Position numbers and translations under genes: made by a program. Shown here piece by piece: positions 25,911 through 35,283 of a stretch of DNA of 64,000 bases. This DNA comes from Chlorogloeopsis fritschii PCC 6912. GTDB lineage: Bacteria > Cyanobacteriota > Cyanobacteriia > Cyanobacteriales > Nostocaceae. Under the pieces are notes generated by a model, which worked only from the letters and a program-made list of their open reading frames with translations, made no database searches and had not been told where the DNA came from. Within the stretch, counting starts at the first letter, position 1, and each line of letters begins with the position of its first letter. The DNA lies in the NCBI RefSeq assembly GCF_000317285.1, contig NZ_AJLN01000037.1, positions 1 to 64,000 on the forward strand. Reading direction: 5' to 3'.

Positions 25911-26540
25911 TTATTTTGGCTGAGGTGTAGCTGTAGCAATCATCATTCCCCATACAATGCCAAATCTGACTTTACTCGCACGACGAATTTCAAATCCTGC
26001 CGCCGCAAGCAAATTATGGAATTCAGCTTGAGAGTAGCACTGCTTGTAGGCAGGATCGAAAATTTTGAGTAATATATCGCAAACCTGACACAAAAAATAA
26101 TCTCTGCACCAATCCAAGATTACCACGCAACCATCAGGTTTGAGAACTCGTTTCATTTCTGTCAGCGCTGCATCGGGGGCATCAAAGTAGTGAAAGGCAC
26201 TGGCAGAGACAATTACATCAAAACTATCATCTGCAAAAGGCAGTTGTAAGACAGAAGCAGTTTGAAAAGAGACGTTAGTATACTCATGACACTTGTTTTG
26301 AGCTATTGCTAACATTTTCTGGGAAATATCCACCCCAACCATATGTTGAGTTGGATTTTCAGCTAGTACAATCTTTTCAAACTCCCCAGTTCCACAGCCA
26401 ACATCTAACACAGTTGCTGATGGTGGTATCTGTGCCCAATTTTTGAGGAACAATAGCGTATTTAAAATATACCCACTCCAACGGCGATCGTAGACGCTCG
26501 CCATCTGGTTATATTGCTGGCTAACTTTAGTTTCCATCAT
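25911..26540 (-). CDS. Class I SAM-dependent methyltransferase
   Basis: 209 residues. SAM-binding motif I is VLDVGCGTGEFE, followed by GVDISQKML, LPFADDSFDVI and VLKPDGCVVILDW: a Methyltransf_11-type small-molecule methyltransferase. Its stop is 3 bp from the end of the convergent broken methyltransferase gene, and its start is 2 bp after the stop of the mosaic ptxD/LysR frame, so the two may be co-transcribed. Substrate unknown. Confidence 0.9.
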   Translation of the reverse strand: MMETKVSQQYNQMASVYDRRWSGYILNTLLFLKNWAQIPPSATVLDVGCGTGEFEKIVLAENPTQHMVGVDISQKMLAIAQNKCHEYTNVSFQTASVLQLPFADDSFDVIVSASAFHYFDAPDAALTEMKRVLKPDGCVVILDWCRDYFLCQVCDILLKIFDPAYKQCYSQAEFHNLLAAAGFEIRRASKVRFGIVWGMMIATATPQPK

Positions 26541-26542
26541 GA

Positions 26543-27142
26543 TCAGTTTTTCGCTTCATGTAACAACATCTGTGCAAACCGATGAGATGGATGATTAGCA
26601 GATAAACCACTGCGCCAAATGATAAACAGTTCTTTGCATAAAGGCTTGCCATCCACATGAATCGGAATTGCTTGTAGTATACCTGCTTGAACTTCTTGAG
26701 TAACTGATTTTGACAGCACTATTGAAACTCCCAAAGGATAATGATGATATGGTGGCACTATTAATACTAGTTCTTCACTTTGCCAAAGTTGAACTGTAAA
26801 GCCAGGGCGATGATTCCACCATTCCATCAGCGCTAAAGATACCTTTGATAAACCCCAGGCTAGCTCTTGCCCCTCAGGTAAAGCAACAGGATCGCAGTAG
26901 AGCAGTTGCATTTCAAATCCTGACAGGCTTTGGGCAAGTGCTTTTCCCAATACACCCATGCCCACAATTCCCTGTGTGCGATTTGCCAATCTCATACTGT
27001 ATAACTGAGGTTGCCAACCAACAAAGCGATTTGTGCGAATCAGGCGATCGCCTTCTAGCATCCGACGTGCTAATCCAATTATTAACCCAACTGTGAGTTC
27101 AGCCGTAGGGGCAGTGAGCAGGGAAGGTACGATCGTTCTCAA
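26543..27142 (-). pseudogene. In-frame mosaic of phosphite-dehydrogenase-like and LysR-like pieces
   Basis: A 199-codon open frame made of parts. The first ~100 residues ([29 protein letters not shown], then GIVGMGVLG with the GxGxxG NAD site) match the central part of PtxD/D-2-hydroxyacid dehydrogenases; the N-terminal catalytic part is missing. From about residue 105 the sequence is LysR effector-binding domain ([16 protein letters not shown], then [11 protein letters not shown] and KELFIIWRS), with its HTH and middle lost. The catalytic His and Arg of PtxD are absent, so neither activity is expected. It looks like the scar of a ptxD-ptxE pair, joined by in-frame deletions. Confidence 0.75.
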
Positions 27143-27244
27143 AACTTTAAGTTTAATTAAAAGTATAAAAAAGTATATTTAAGCTCAGTATATTAGCGTA
27201 AAAAAAGAGCTTATACGCTTAATACATAGTGGAGTGGTTGATAG

Positions 27245-28882
27245 ATGAATATATCTTTTGTTCTAGATGTTGCGATCGCCTTAATTTTCATCTATCTAAT
27301 CTTGAGCTTATTAGCTTCTGAAATTCAAGAGTTGTTAGCTACTGTGTTACAATGGCGGGCGGCTCATCTGAAGAAGTCGATTGAAATTATGTTGACTGGT
27401 GGCGAAGGAACAAAAAACGCTCACCAAGTTAAGGAAATTGTTCAAGAGCTTTACGATAACCCTTTAATCAAAAATATCAGTCAAGAATCTAAAGAGGGTG
27501 TTGAGGCATGGTTGCGTCACTTAATTCGATCTATTGTCATCTTTGGTAGAAAAAGCCACCAAATTACTCTTAAGGGCAATGAGCCTTCGTATATGCCCTC
27601 CGAAACCTTTGCAACTACCTTGCTAGAGAGACTTAATCTTCCCCAATTAGCTCAGAATATGACAGCTCTCAACCTCCAGAAAATGATTAAAGAGGAAATC
27701 ATTCTCAAAATAGAGAGCTATATCAATGATGGAAATCTGCAAATCACTGAGGAAACTCGCTACACCTTAAAAAACGAGGCTGAGAGTTTGAAGCAGAGAA
27801 TTAATAACATTCGTGCGGATTTTTGTAGCTCAAAAGCAACTTTACTGACCAGTGTAAACCGAATCAGGGATGAACTCGATTCATTTATTGCCACATCTCA
27901 ACTGCTGGCACCAAGCTCTGTTCAAAATTACGCCACTTATGAGCAAACAGGCGATCCTGAAGTTCCCATTTTTATTACCCAAATCAAATCCCTCAAAAAT
28001 GCTATTTTCTATCAAGGTAATCCTAGTTACCACAACGATCATTACAACAATACGGATGAGTTGATCCGGCGGTTGCAGCCCAGTCTTGCCCAAATTCTAG
28101 AACTTTTGGTAGGTGAAGTTAAAGATAAAAAGAGCAAAGTGGATCGGATGAGCGAGGCTTACAAATCCTTCAAAGAGGAATTTTGCAACCTCGACAACAA
28201 CGATGAAATTTATAAAGCATACCAGGCAATCGAACAAGAAATTATCAAAATTCGCGATCGCCTACCTGATTCTGTACGAGAGAGCTTTGCGGCTTTGGCA
28301 AGACGTGCTCAAGTTAATCTCAAACGTGCTCAAGCTCAGGAACAAGCCATAGCAGAAGAAATTCATCAATTCCAAACCGAAATTCAAGTTTGGTTTGATC
28401 GTTCGATGGAGCGAGCATCGGGTGTTTACAAACGCAATGCCAAAGGAGTTGCTTTTGCGATCGGCTTTTTGCTTGCCATTATTCTGAACGTAGACACCTT
28501 TCATATTGTGAATCGCCTGAGGACAGACTCTGCTCTGCGCGATATGCTGGTCAGAAACGGAGAATTAACTACTCAAGCCTGCCTTGGCTCATCAACTAAT
28601 TCAGGTACACTAGAATGTTTCCGACAGGAAGTAAACCAGACAATCCCATTACCAATCGGGCGAGATGAAACTAACCTCAGGCAGCAAGCTCAAGAAAGCA
28701 AGAATTGGTTGTTCCCACCGATGAGAAGCTTTTTGGGTTGGGTTGTTAGTGGATTGGCGATCGCCATGGGTGCGCCTTTTTGGTTTGAACTACTCGGCAA
28801 GATCATCAATGTTCGCAACTCCGGAAAACCTCCTGCAAAAATCAGCGTTCATCAAAGCCCACAATTACCCACCCTCCGCTAG
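27245..28882 (+). CDS. Large conserved membrane protein, function unknown
   Basis: 545 residues. One transmembrane segment at the N-terminus (about 5-27), a long cytoplasmic helical and coiled-coil-rich region (about 30-395; stretches such as KNEAESLKQRINN and VNLKRAQAQEQAIAEEIHQ), then two more membrane segments (about 398-416 and 488-510) around a loop containing two cysteines (CLGSS, ECFRQ). It resembles hypothetical membrane proteins found across bacteria. No enzyme motif was seen. Transcribed alone; ATG 27245 has only a weak ribosome site. Confidence 0.82.
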   Translation: MNISFVLDVAIALIFIYLILSLLASEIQELLATVLQWRAAHLKKSIEIMLTGGEGTKNAHQVKEIVQELYDNPLIKNISQESKEGVEAWLRHLIRSIVIFGRKSHQITLKGNEPSYMPSETFATTLLERLNLPQLAQNMTALNLQKMIKEEIILKIESYINDGNLQITEETRYTLKNEAESLKQRINNIRADFCSSKATLLTSVNRIRDELDSFIATSQLLAPSSVQNYATYEQTGDPEVPIFITQIKSLKNAIFYQGNPSYHNDHYNNTDELIRRLQPSLAQILELLVGEVKDKKSKVDRMSEAYKSFKEEFCNLDNNDEIYKAYQAIEQEIIKIRDRLPDSVRESFAALARRAQVNLKRAQAQEQAIAEEIHQFQTEIQVWFDRSMERASGVYKRNAKGVAFAIGFLLAIILNVDTFHIVNRLRTDSALRDMLVRNGELTTQACLGSSTNSGTLECFRQEVNQTIPLPIGRDETNLRQQAQESKNWLFPPMRSFLGWVVSGLAIAMGAPFWFELLGKIINVRNSGKPPAKISVHQSPQLPTLR

Positions 28883-29028
28883 AAGCTATTGCTGCTCTTG
28901 AATGTGTTGATTTGGATTTTTTGCTATACTCCTATTACAGGATTTATTTTCGGTTGAGAAATTGGTTTTAACACTTAAAAGCGTCTCTCCGAATCTAACT
29001 CTACATTTTGCTGATTGCGGAGATGACT

Positions 29029-29340
29029 ATGTCGATTTATATCGGTAACTTATCCTATGAGGTTACAGAAGAAGACCTTAGGGGGGTTTTTGGCGAGTAC
29101 GGAAAAGTTAAGAGCGTTCAAGTACCAATGGATAGGGTAACTGGACGTCTACGTGGTTTCGCTTTTGTAGAAATGGATACAGAGTCACAAGAAACAGCGG
29201 CGATTGAAGCACTGGATGGCGCGGAATGGATGGGACGCAATATGAAGGTTAATAAAGCCAGACCACGCCAGGATAGAAATCAAAGAAGTTATTCAGATGG
29301 TAACTTTGGTAATAATAACCGCAATAATCGTCGCTATTAA
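29029..29340 (+). CDS. rbp: RNA-binding protein with one RRM domain (Rbp family)
   Basis: 103 residues from ATG 29029. The RRM carries RNP2 (IYIGNL) and RNP1 (RGFAFVEM) and covers about 1-80; the tail is rich in Arg, Asn and Gly (NRRY end) like the glycine-rich tail of cyanobacterial cold-induced Rbp proteins. It binds RNA in the cytoplasm and often affects membrane or photosystem mRNAs. The rpsU gene follows 123 bp downstream, the known rbp-rpsU arrangement of Anabaena, which is induced by cold. A hairpin terminator lies between them. Confidence 0.93.
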   Translation: MSIYIGNLSYEVTEEDLRGVFGEYGKVKSVQVPMDRVTGRLRGFAFVEMDTESQETAAIEALDGAEWMGRNMKVNKARPRQDRNQRSYSDGNFGNNNRNNRRY

Positions 29341-29372
29341 AATTTTTGATAAAAAAATTCACATCTAGAGTC

Positions 29373-29416
29373 TCCAGCAGCTCACAATAAATCACTTGAG
29401 TCTGCTGGAATTTTTT
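29373..29416 (+). terminator. Intrinsic terminator/attenuator between rbp and rpsU
   Basis: TCCAGCAG (29373-29380) pairs with CTGCTGGA (29402-29409), followed by ATTTTTT. It may cause partial termination in the rbp-rpsU unit. Confidence 0.65.
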
Positions 29417-29463
29417 ATATACATCAACTTTTCAGTATTCACCCACATCAGGAGTAATAAGTG

Positions 29464-29658
29464 ATGACGCAAGTAGTGTTGGGAGAAAACGAAGGAATTG
29501 AGTCAGCGTTGCGAAGATTTAAGCGCCAAGTTTCTCAAGCAGGTATCTTCCAAGATTTGAGAAAAAATCGTCATTTTGAAACTCCATTGCAAAAAGAAAA
29601 ACGTAAAGCTGTTGCTAGACGCAAGCAACGTTCGAGAAACGGTTCTCGCTACAGATAA
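29464..29658 (+). CDS. rpsU: 30S ribosomal protein S21
   Basis: 64 residues, small and very basic, with the S21 pattern ([34 protein letters not shown]). ATG 29464 is chosen; a GTG at 29461 directly before it is possible, and GGAG lies at 29451-29454. It is part of the small ribosomal subunit near the 3' end of 16S rRNA and helps start translation. Linked to the RNA-binding protein gene upstream. Confidence 0.96.
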   Translation: MTQVVLGENEGIESALRRFKRQVSQAGIFQDLRKNRHFETPLQKEKRKAVARRKQRSRNGSRYR

Positions 29659-29841
29659 ACATACATAAAGCTCATCTACTGTTTGTCTTGGCTTCAATCG
29701 GTGCTTTACTACTCATCGATTCGGTAGTAACAAGATTTTCTTTACGGAATCTCAGCAATACAGGATGTATGAAGGAGTGTGCTCGCAAACTTTTGCTGAT
29801 ACTGTTAATTACTAGGCTCTTGCTGTGCTATTGACGAGAAA

Positions 29842-30567
29842 ATGCTACGACTTTATCATGTTTTACTCGGTGGTGCTTTACTATTGTTACTACCGTTGGG
29901 AATAAAGGTTGTTAGTCCGCGCCTATCTAAAACAAATGGTATGCCACAACAGCCTCAGACTTCTTCTCTCACACCAAAATCAAATCAGGGTAATATTTGG
30001 AAGAATATTTTGGATCAAACGACTTCTCCTACAGGTTGGCAGGTTGCTGCTTGTGATGGCAATGCACCTTTAATGTGTGTATCTGCCAACGGAAGGCGTT
30101 TGGGTACGGTGGAGATGAGAGTTTATCCGCTAGACAAACAACAGAATTTTCAAAATCAACTGCGTAAAGCTGGAATTGAACCTGATAAGAATGTGGATTA
30201 TCAAAATCCTCAGTACCAAATTCAGGTATCAACAGCATTGAATGCTTGGGTTAATGACTATTACACATTTTTAGCAAAAGAACGTCAAGGTAGTTACGGT
30301 AATCGCATTGGTTTTTCAACCCATCCCCCGCAAAAAGTTCAGGTTGGTAAGCTTCAAGGATTGAGTTATGGTTTTACTGGATTGAAGGTACAAGGTGGAG
30401 TACAAGAACACCATCTCGGTTATGTTGCCTTTGATGGTAAGAATCTTTATGTGATTAAAACTGCTTTTAATCCAAGCTTAAAAACAGGCAAGTTCGATAA
30501 ACTGGAAAATTTGGCGATTTTTGAACCTTATCTGCACGCGATCGCTGCAAATTTGCGATTGCCGTAG
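29842..30567 (+). CDS. Conserved membrane-anchored protein, function unknown
   Basis: 241 residues with an N-terminal hydrophobic anchor (LYHVLLGGALLLLLPLGI) lacking a lipobox, then a Pro/Ser/Gln-rich linker and a soluble domain facing the periplasm. Two cysteines (ACDGNAPLMC) may form a disulfide. The domain is beta-rich and ends in AAAN-type helix (LHAIAANLRLP). No known motif. A stable hairpin (30654-30663 with 30673-30682) follows the gene. Confidence 0.8.
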   Translation: MLRLYHVLLGGALLLLLPLGIKVVSPRLSKTNGMPQQPQTSSLTPKSNQGNIWKNILDQTTSPTGWQVAACDGNAPLMCVSANGRRLGTVEMRVYPLDKQQNFQNQLRKAGIEPDKNVDYQNPQYQIQVSTALNAWVNDYYTFLAKERQGSYGNRIGFSTHPPQKVQVGKLQGLSYGFTGLKVQGGVQEHHLGYVAFDGKNLYVIKTAFNPSLKTGKFDKLENLAIFEPYLHAIAANLRLP

Positions 30568-30933
30568 TCAGGTATGGTAACCTGACTTCTGAAATGCAAT
30601 TGTCATAATTTCGTTTAGTTGCATTCGCGAATTATTCAGTTTTTCTCCTGCAATTGCTGGCAGTTATACTTGCTGCCAGCAACACTGGTGTTTATAGTAA
30701 AAGTTATCTATATTACAAAATATGTGATTTATCTCCTATCGAGACCGAGATATTTTATGGTCTTGATAGCGAGTAAATAGTACATTGAATTCTCAAGTCT
30801 TTTTTACGTTAAAATTGCACCCTTGAAAACCTGAGGGCTATAAGCATTTGCAGTAAGGTGTTTCATTCTGAAATATTTTTAAAGATTTATTCAAATTGAA
30901 GAACTGCTACTAATATTAAATTTTGGTATAAAA
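30568..30933. other. Intergenic region with hairpin
   Basis: Holds the 10-bp stem TTGCTGGCAG/CTGCCAGCAA (30654-30682) and AT-rich sequence. No gene seen. Confidence 0.5.
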
Positions 30934-32328
30934 ATGTTTTCTGATGTTACATATAAAAAGCCTAGTTTAGATCATCTGTTGTTTGCAGATGAAATTCCTG
31001 TCATTAAATCTATCTATGTAATTAGATTAAGACTAACTAGATTTGTAGGTGCAGATTTACCATCCCCAATTCTTCCTTGGGTGTTTGATAAACTAAATTT
31101 GGGAATGGGTAATGAAAATACAATAGCGAAAAATTTTATAGGAAAAATTCGTTATCAACTTCTTTTATTTGTTGCTAAAAAAACTTCTCATCTACCAGAA
31201 ACAAAGTTAAAATCTCTAATTAGAAAGATTTGGCAACAGCTTAACTATTGTTTATGGCAACTAGAAGAATTTATAGATGGAAGTTGGCTATTTATCAAAA
31301 GACTAATTACAGGCATAATATTTATTGGTTTTTCTGAGGGTATTATATTATCAGAATTGGATGAAATTGGATTAAGAATTTTGAAAAGTCTTGACATGGA
31401 AGACTACGAGACAAGAATGAACAGTTTGTTCAATGGGATAAAAAATAAAAACTGTTTTTATGAATTGTTGTACATTTTAACTTTTATATATACCATATTG
31501 TGTTTATTAGTCTTCATAAACCAGTTAACTCCATATATTAATCAAATATATACTTTAGTAATTAGTATACTTTACAAGCTCATCCCTACATCCTATATTC
31601 CGAATATTTTGATATATTTTTTGTTTTTAATTTTATTTGTATTTCTATTGATATTTTTAATTAATGTCTTAACAGTGATTCCCATAAGAATTCTTTCGAG
31701 AATAAGAGACGTAGAATATTGTGAATCTACTGCCTTGGTAGAGATACTAAGAATTTTATTTGAATTAGCTAGAGATAATGCATTAACTGAACCGATTGCA
31801 AGGGAGTCAATGATTTATAGGACAGAGCGTTTAGCTTATTTGACAAGACTAATACCTTTTAAATACCCTTATAAAAACTATAGCATCTCGCAGCATTTTA
31901 TCAATATTTCTGAATTGATTAGAGAAAAGGGAAAACTGTTATTTATTCCTACGGAAAGTACTTTGCCAAATTTGCGAAATGACTTTTACAAACTTGCTGG
32001 TATATTTATTACAGGATACTATGGAAATTTTAATATTTTGTTTCCTGAGTTTCAGATAGTTTCTGTAGAACCAACACCACTCAAGACAAAAAAAGGAGGG
32101 AAGTTAATATACCTAATACAAGGCATCGGTTTTATGATACCTCTAATAGTTTTAGTATGTCTTATGGTGTTACCAAATCTAGAAAATTTTCTACATATTA
32201 AACCTAATTATGAATTACTATTTTTACTTTCCATCTCTTGGTTACTTCTTGGAATTGATAGTTATCTAAAATTAGGTGTTACCAAAAGCTTTATAGATTT
32301 TGTCAAAGGCTTGAAAGAATTAGCTTAG
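30934..32328 (+). CDS. AT-rich multi-pass membrane protein, function unknown
   Basis: 464 residues with hydrophobic segments at about 120-135, 180-205, 225-255, 395-415 and 425-445, and large polar parts between. Base composition is visibly more AT-rich than its neighbours, with many Ile, Leu, Lys and Asn codons ending in A or T, which hints at transfer. No family recognised. It starts at an ATG without strong ribosome site after an AT-rich leader. Confidence 0.75.
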   Translation: MFSDVTYKKPSLDHLLFADEIPVIKSIYVIRLRLTRFVGADLPSPILPWVFDKLNLGMGNENTIAKNFIGKIRYQLLLFVAKKTSHLPETKLKSLIRKIWQQLNYCLWQLEEFIDGSWLFIKRLITGIIFIGFSEGIILSELDEIGLRILKSLDMEDYETRMNSLFNGIKNKNCFYELLYILTFIYTILCLLVFINQLTPYINQIYTLVISILYKLIPTSYIPNILIYFLFLILFVFLLIFLINVLTVIPIRILSRIRDVEYCESTALVEILRILFELARDNALTEPIARESMIYRTERLAYLTRLIPFKYPYKNYSISQHFINISELIREKGKLLFIPTESTLPNLRNDFYKLAGIFITGYYGNFNILFPEFQIVSVEPTPLKTKKGGKLIYLIQGIGFMIPLIVLVCLMVLPNLENFLHIKPNYELLFLLSISWLLLGIDSYLKLGVTKSFIDFVKGLKELA

Positions 32329-32515
32329 AAACAACTCAAAACTAACTTCATTCGAGATTCATCCGCTTAGGAACTGGTTAAGCTAACTTCTGATTTTTAG
32401 CTGATTGTTCTCTCAATAAATACAGAGAACAGGAAAGGGGATATGAGGGAAGAAGGTATTTCTTTCATTTGTTACTAGTGGCACTCGCTGCTAGTTGGAG
32501 GCTCACATCAAAAAA

Positions 32516-32548
32516 GATAATTAGTAATATTTTCTACTACTAATTATC
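32516..32548 (-). terminator. Intrinsic terminator of the 32566 gene
   Basis: GATAATTAGTA (32516-32526) and TACTAATTATC (32538-32548) form an 11-bp stem; on the minus strand it is followed by a TTTTTT run (32510-32515). Confidence 0.75.
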
Positions 32549-32565
32549 TATACTAATTTATCAGA

Positions 32566-33453
32566 CTAAATTTCAGCTACAGCCCGTTCAATTAATCGAC
32601 GTGCTAGAGTTTGCGTGCCTGTATGTTCATAATAATTTGTTGCCACATCTAAGAATGCAGCTAGGTAATCTAATTTGTCATCGCTAACTTCGACAAAGTT
32701 TTGCAAATGGTGAACTACCTTTTGAGGCGTTAAATCACGCGAAGCAACTAAACCGCTCATCCAACCTTTAACTGAGTCAAAGCTTTCGCCGATAAAATTC
32801 AATTTACCAGCAGGATTATTTCCTGGAATTGCATCTTGAATGCTCTTAAAAGTTGAGTTTTGCTCTAACTCTTGTGGGCTTGTCTGGCTGATCAAAGATA
32901 GACCTTTACTGATAAAGTCAGGGCCAAGGGGTATCAAACCATCGACACAAACCAGCGCTACCATGCGGATTAATGACTCGCCGCTATACTCACCCAAAGA
33001 AGCAACAAAGTCTCCGATGCTATCTCCGGGAATGCCGTTAATATGACAAAATGCTACTAACTCCGCTACTAATTTCAAGCATAAATCAATAGTTTGAGCT
33101 TTGTCTGGTTTGGGAGTAACAGCATTGAGAAAGCCTAACAAAGGAACTTTTTCTCCTACCTTGTTAGCTAAAGCCGCCGCACCAAGAGCTTTATCTGTAC
33201 TATCAACAGTTTGATACAGCCACATTGCCCGTTGATATCCTTGAGAGTGATCGTTGTAGAGATATATTGCCCGCTCGCCGATCGCCTGAATTAGACTATC
33301 GTCGGTTTCGCCAGTCACGGTTTTAATAGTGTTGACAAAACCAACTACGTTTTGCCACTCGCCAGGAGCGACAAAATCTAGAGAGTTAAGCATTGAAACA
33401 GTTAAGCTACTGGTTGGCAACTCATCAACCAACTCAAATATTGGTTTACTCAC
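32566..33453 (-). CDS. Conserved soluble protein, function unknown
   Basis: 295 residues, acidic, mostly helical, no signal peptide or membrane span. The start is GTG (33451-33453) preceded by AAGGAG. Helical repeats may be present (TIDLCLKLVAELVAF, LIRMVALVCVDGLIP) but no family is recognised. It has its own terminator and seems to be a single-gene unit. Confidence 0.78.
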   Translation of the reverse strand: MSKPIFELVDELPTSSLTVSMLNSLDFVAPGEWQNVVGFVNTIKTVTGETDDSLIQAIGERAIYLYNDHSQGYQRAMWLYQTVDSTDKALGAAALANKVGEKVPLLGFLNAVTPKPDKAQTIDLCLKLVAELVAFCHINGIPGDSIGDFVASLGEYSGESLIRMVALVCVDGLIPLGPDFISKGLSLISQTSPQELEQNSTFKSIQDAIPGNNPAGKLNFIGESFDSVKGWMSGLVASRDLTPQKVVHHLQNFVEVSDDKLDYLAAFLDVATNYYEHTGTQTLARRLIERAVAEI

Positions 33454-33547
33454 AAAAATCTCCTTATTTATATTTAGTCATTTGTCATTGGTCATTGGTC
33501 ATGTGTTCTTCGCTAATGACAAATAACAGATGACTGAGGACAATCTT

Positions 33548-34060
33548 TTATTTCAGTCGTGCTAGCCCGTTGAGATTAAATTTTTGGAGCCAAGCTTCGC
33601 GATCGCTGGCTGTAAATGATGGTGAGCGGGAAAGCACTTTTACTTGGTAGCGATTGTTTACCAGTACTGCTGTTTGTGTATTGCCAATTTCCCGCGCTGG
33701 ATAACCTGCAATTTTTTTAGTGCTGTTTGCATAGCTAGCTGCTGTTGTTGGTGTGCTTGTGGTATCAGAAATAGCCAGCATAGCCATATCTTTGCCGTCT
33801 TTTTTCAACTTGGCTTCAGCAAAACCCTTTTTCTCTTGAGTGAATACACGTTCATAACCATTTCCCGCCGGTGGGAAAAATTTATTAAATTCGCCACCCT
33901 GAGTAGCATTTTTAGCAACGGCTTGACCTGCTTTTTGTCGGCTGCTTTCCTGCTGCACTTGATCAAAGCGTCCGGGTTCTTTGGGAGTGCAAGCTGTTGT
34001 CAGTAATAATAATGACAATAAAACAACTGCAAAAATCCTACGAACACGAAGAAAATTCAT
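33548..34060 (-). CDS. Conserved lipoprotein, function unknown
   Basis: 170 residues with signal peptide and lipobox (LLLLTTAC, cysteine about 24). AGGAGCC upstream of the ATG is a good ribosome site. The mature part has a Gln/Ala-rich helix (SRQKAGQAVAKNA) and a C-terminal beta domain (VNNRYQVKVLSRS). No motif points to an activity. Confidence 0.8.
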   Translation of the reverse strand: MNFLRVRRIFAVVLLSLLLLTTACTPKEPGRFDQVQQESSRQKAGQAVAKNATQGGEFNKFFPPAGNGYERVFTQEKKGFAEAKLKKDGKDMAMLAISDTTSTPTTAASYANSTKKIAGYPAREIGNTQTAVLVNNRYQVKVLSRSPSFTASDREAWLQKFNLNGLARLK

Positions 34061-34266
34061 GCTTGGCTCCTGTTAATGCTGAACTGAGATAAAGAGTGAA
34101 GTCAGCTATACTGAAATTAATCAGTAAAAATTATTTCACACTTTTTTTTAATCCTTCAGATTCTCTTCAAGGCAATTATCAGCGTTTTGATCGGTCAATA
34201 TCAGAAAATTCACTTTTTAATAACACTTCTAGAGTGTTGTAATGTTAAGCTGCTAAACCGTTATGT

Positions 34267-34911
34267 TTAGTGACTGCGATAAGCGATCGCCGCATAGAAT
34301 GGATCTCCACCACCACCAAACCATTGAAAAAAATTAGCAAGCTGACTTGTACGAATAATCACTTCTGGGGTAGTAAATCCAGGATGTAACTGAAAATAGC
34401 TTTTGACTAATTCAACTCTAGTTGCTTCTGAACCATCGCGCCACGCTTGAATCGCCTTTTGAAAAAACATTCGGTTAGAGAAGCTAATTATTGCCACACC
34501 ACCCGGTTTCAGAACGCGGTGGATCTCGGAAAAGACTGCCTCAGGATATTGTAAGTATTGCACAGAGACACAGTTGAGAACGGCATCAAAATCTTGATCT
34601 TGGAGTGGTAATTTAGGATTTGCGTTGAGGTCTTGTACGAAATAATGATTTAAGCGAGGATTGCGTGCTAGTTCTTCAGCATTGAGTCCGTGTCCTTCAA
34701 CATGGGCAAACTCCATTTCTTCTGGCAAATGAGATACCCAACTACTCATGATATCAAGAATACGAGTGTTGGGTTGCAGACGCTGGCGATATAAATCCGT
34801 TAGCTGTTGAATAAACCCTTCATCCACATGAGTGACAAAGCGTGGAAAAGAATAAAACAGTTTGTCGTCGCTTGTGTCTAACTTATTACGTTGATCTGGT
34901 TTTAGCAGCAT
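34267..34911 (-). CDS. SAM-dependent methyltransferase (Methyltransf_11 type)
   Basis: 214 residues. The fold is that of class I methyltransferases, but motif I is unusual: ILDIMSSWVSHL replaces the glycine-rich GxGxG loop. FDAVLNCVSVQYLQYPEAV and RVLKPGGVAIISFSNRMF are standard motifs. The loss of the glycine loop occurs in a known subgroup and may change SAM binding. Single gene; substrate unknown. Confidence 0.85.
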   Translation of the reverse strand: MLLKPDQRNKLDTSDDKLFYSFPRFVTHVDEGFIQQLTDLYRQRLQPNTRILDIMSSWVSHLPEEMEFAHVEGHGLNAEELARNPRLNHYFVQDLNANPKLPLQDQDFDAVLNCVSVQYLQYPEAVFSEIHRVLKPGGVAIISFSNRMFFQKAIQAWRDGSEATRVELVKSYFQLHPGFTTPEVIIRTSQLANFFQWFGGGGDPFYAAIAYRSH

Positions 34912-35283
34912 AAAAAATCGATTTCAAGAGAATTTTTGCCTATAATTTGTTGAATTAACAGGTATTGTGTCGTGAGAAAAATTTATAACTCACCATACAT
35001 ATATTAGAAAAAGTCTGAAAAAATAGGGACTGGGGACAAAGAAGAGGACAAGGGGAACAGTAAACAACTGTACAGATGCGATGTTCCTCACGTCTGTACC
35101 TAATAACCACTGTACGGGCGGGTTTAAAAGAGAAATTGTCGGTTTTCACCCATAGATCATCAATCAAACCCGCACGGCAGTCGCTACAACGGAGCGGAGC
35201 CTCCGCAACGCGCTGCCTCCCCTACCAACCACTAACCAATTCCCTTTTAGTGTATGTAATTAATAATGCCTATATTTAATTAA
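34912..35283. other. Intergenic region with dispersed repeats
   Basis: Contains the palindromic repeat at 35109-35173 and the CGCAACGCGCTGCC module (35203-35220) also found at 46918 and near 25. No gene seen. Confidence 0.6.
35109..35173. repeat. Dispersed palindromic repeat (GCGGGTTT arms), copy 1
   Basis: ACTGTACGGGCGGGTTTAAA begins the element and AAACCCGC ends it, giving inverted arms. A second copy lies at 46947-47013, with the same flanking modules. Confidence 0.75.
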
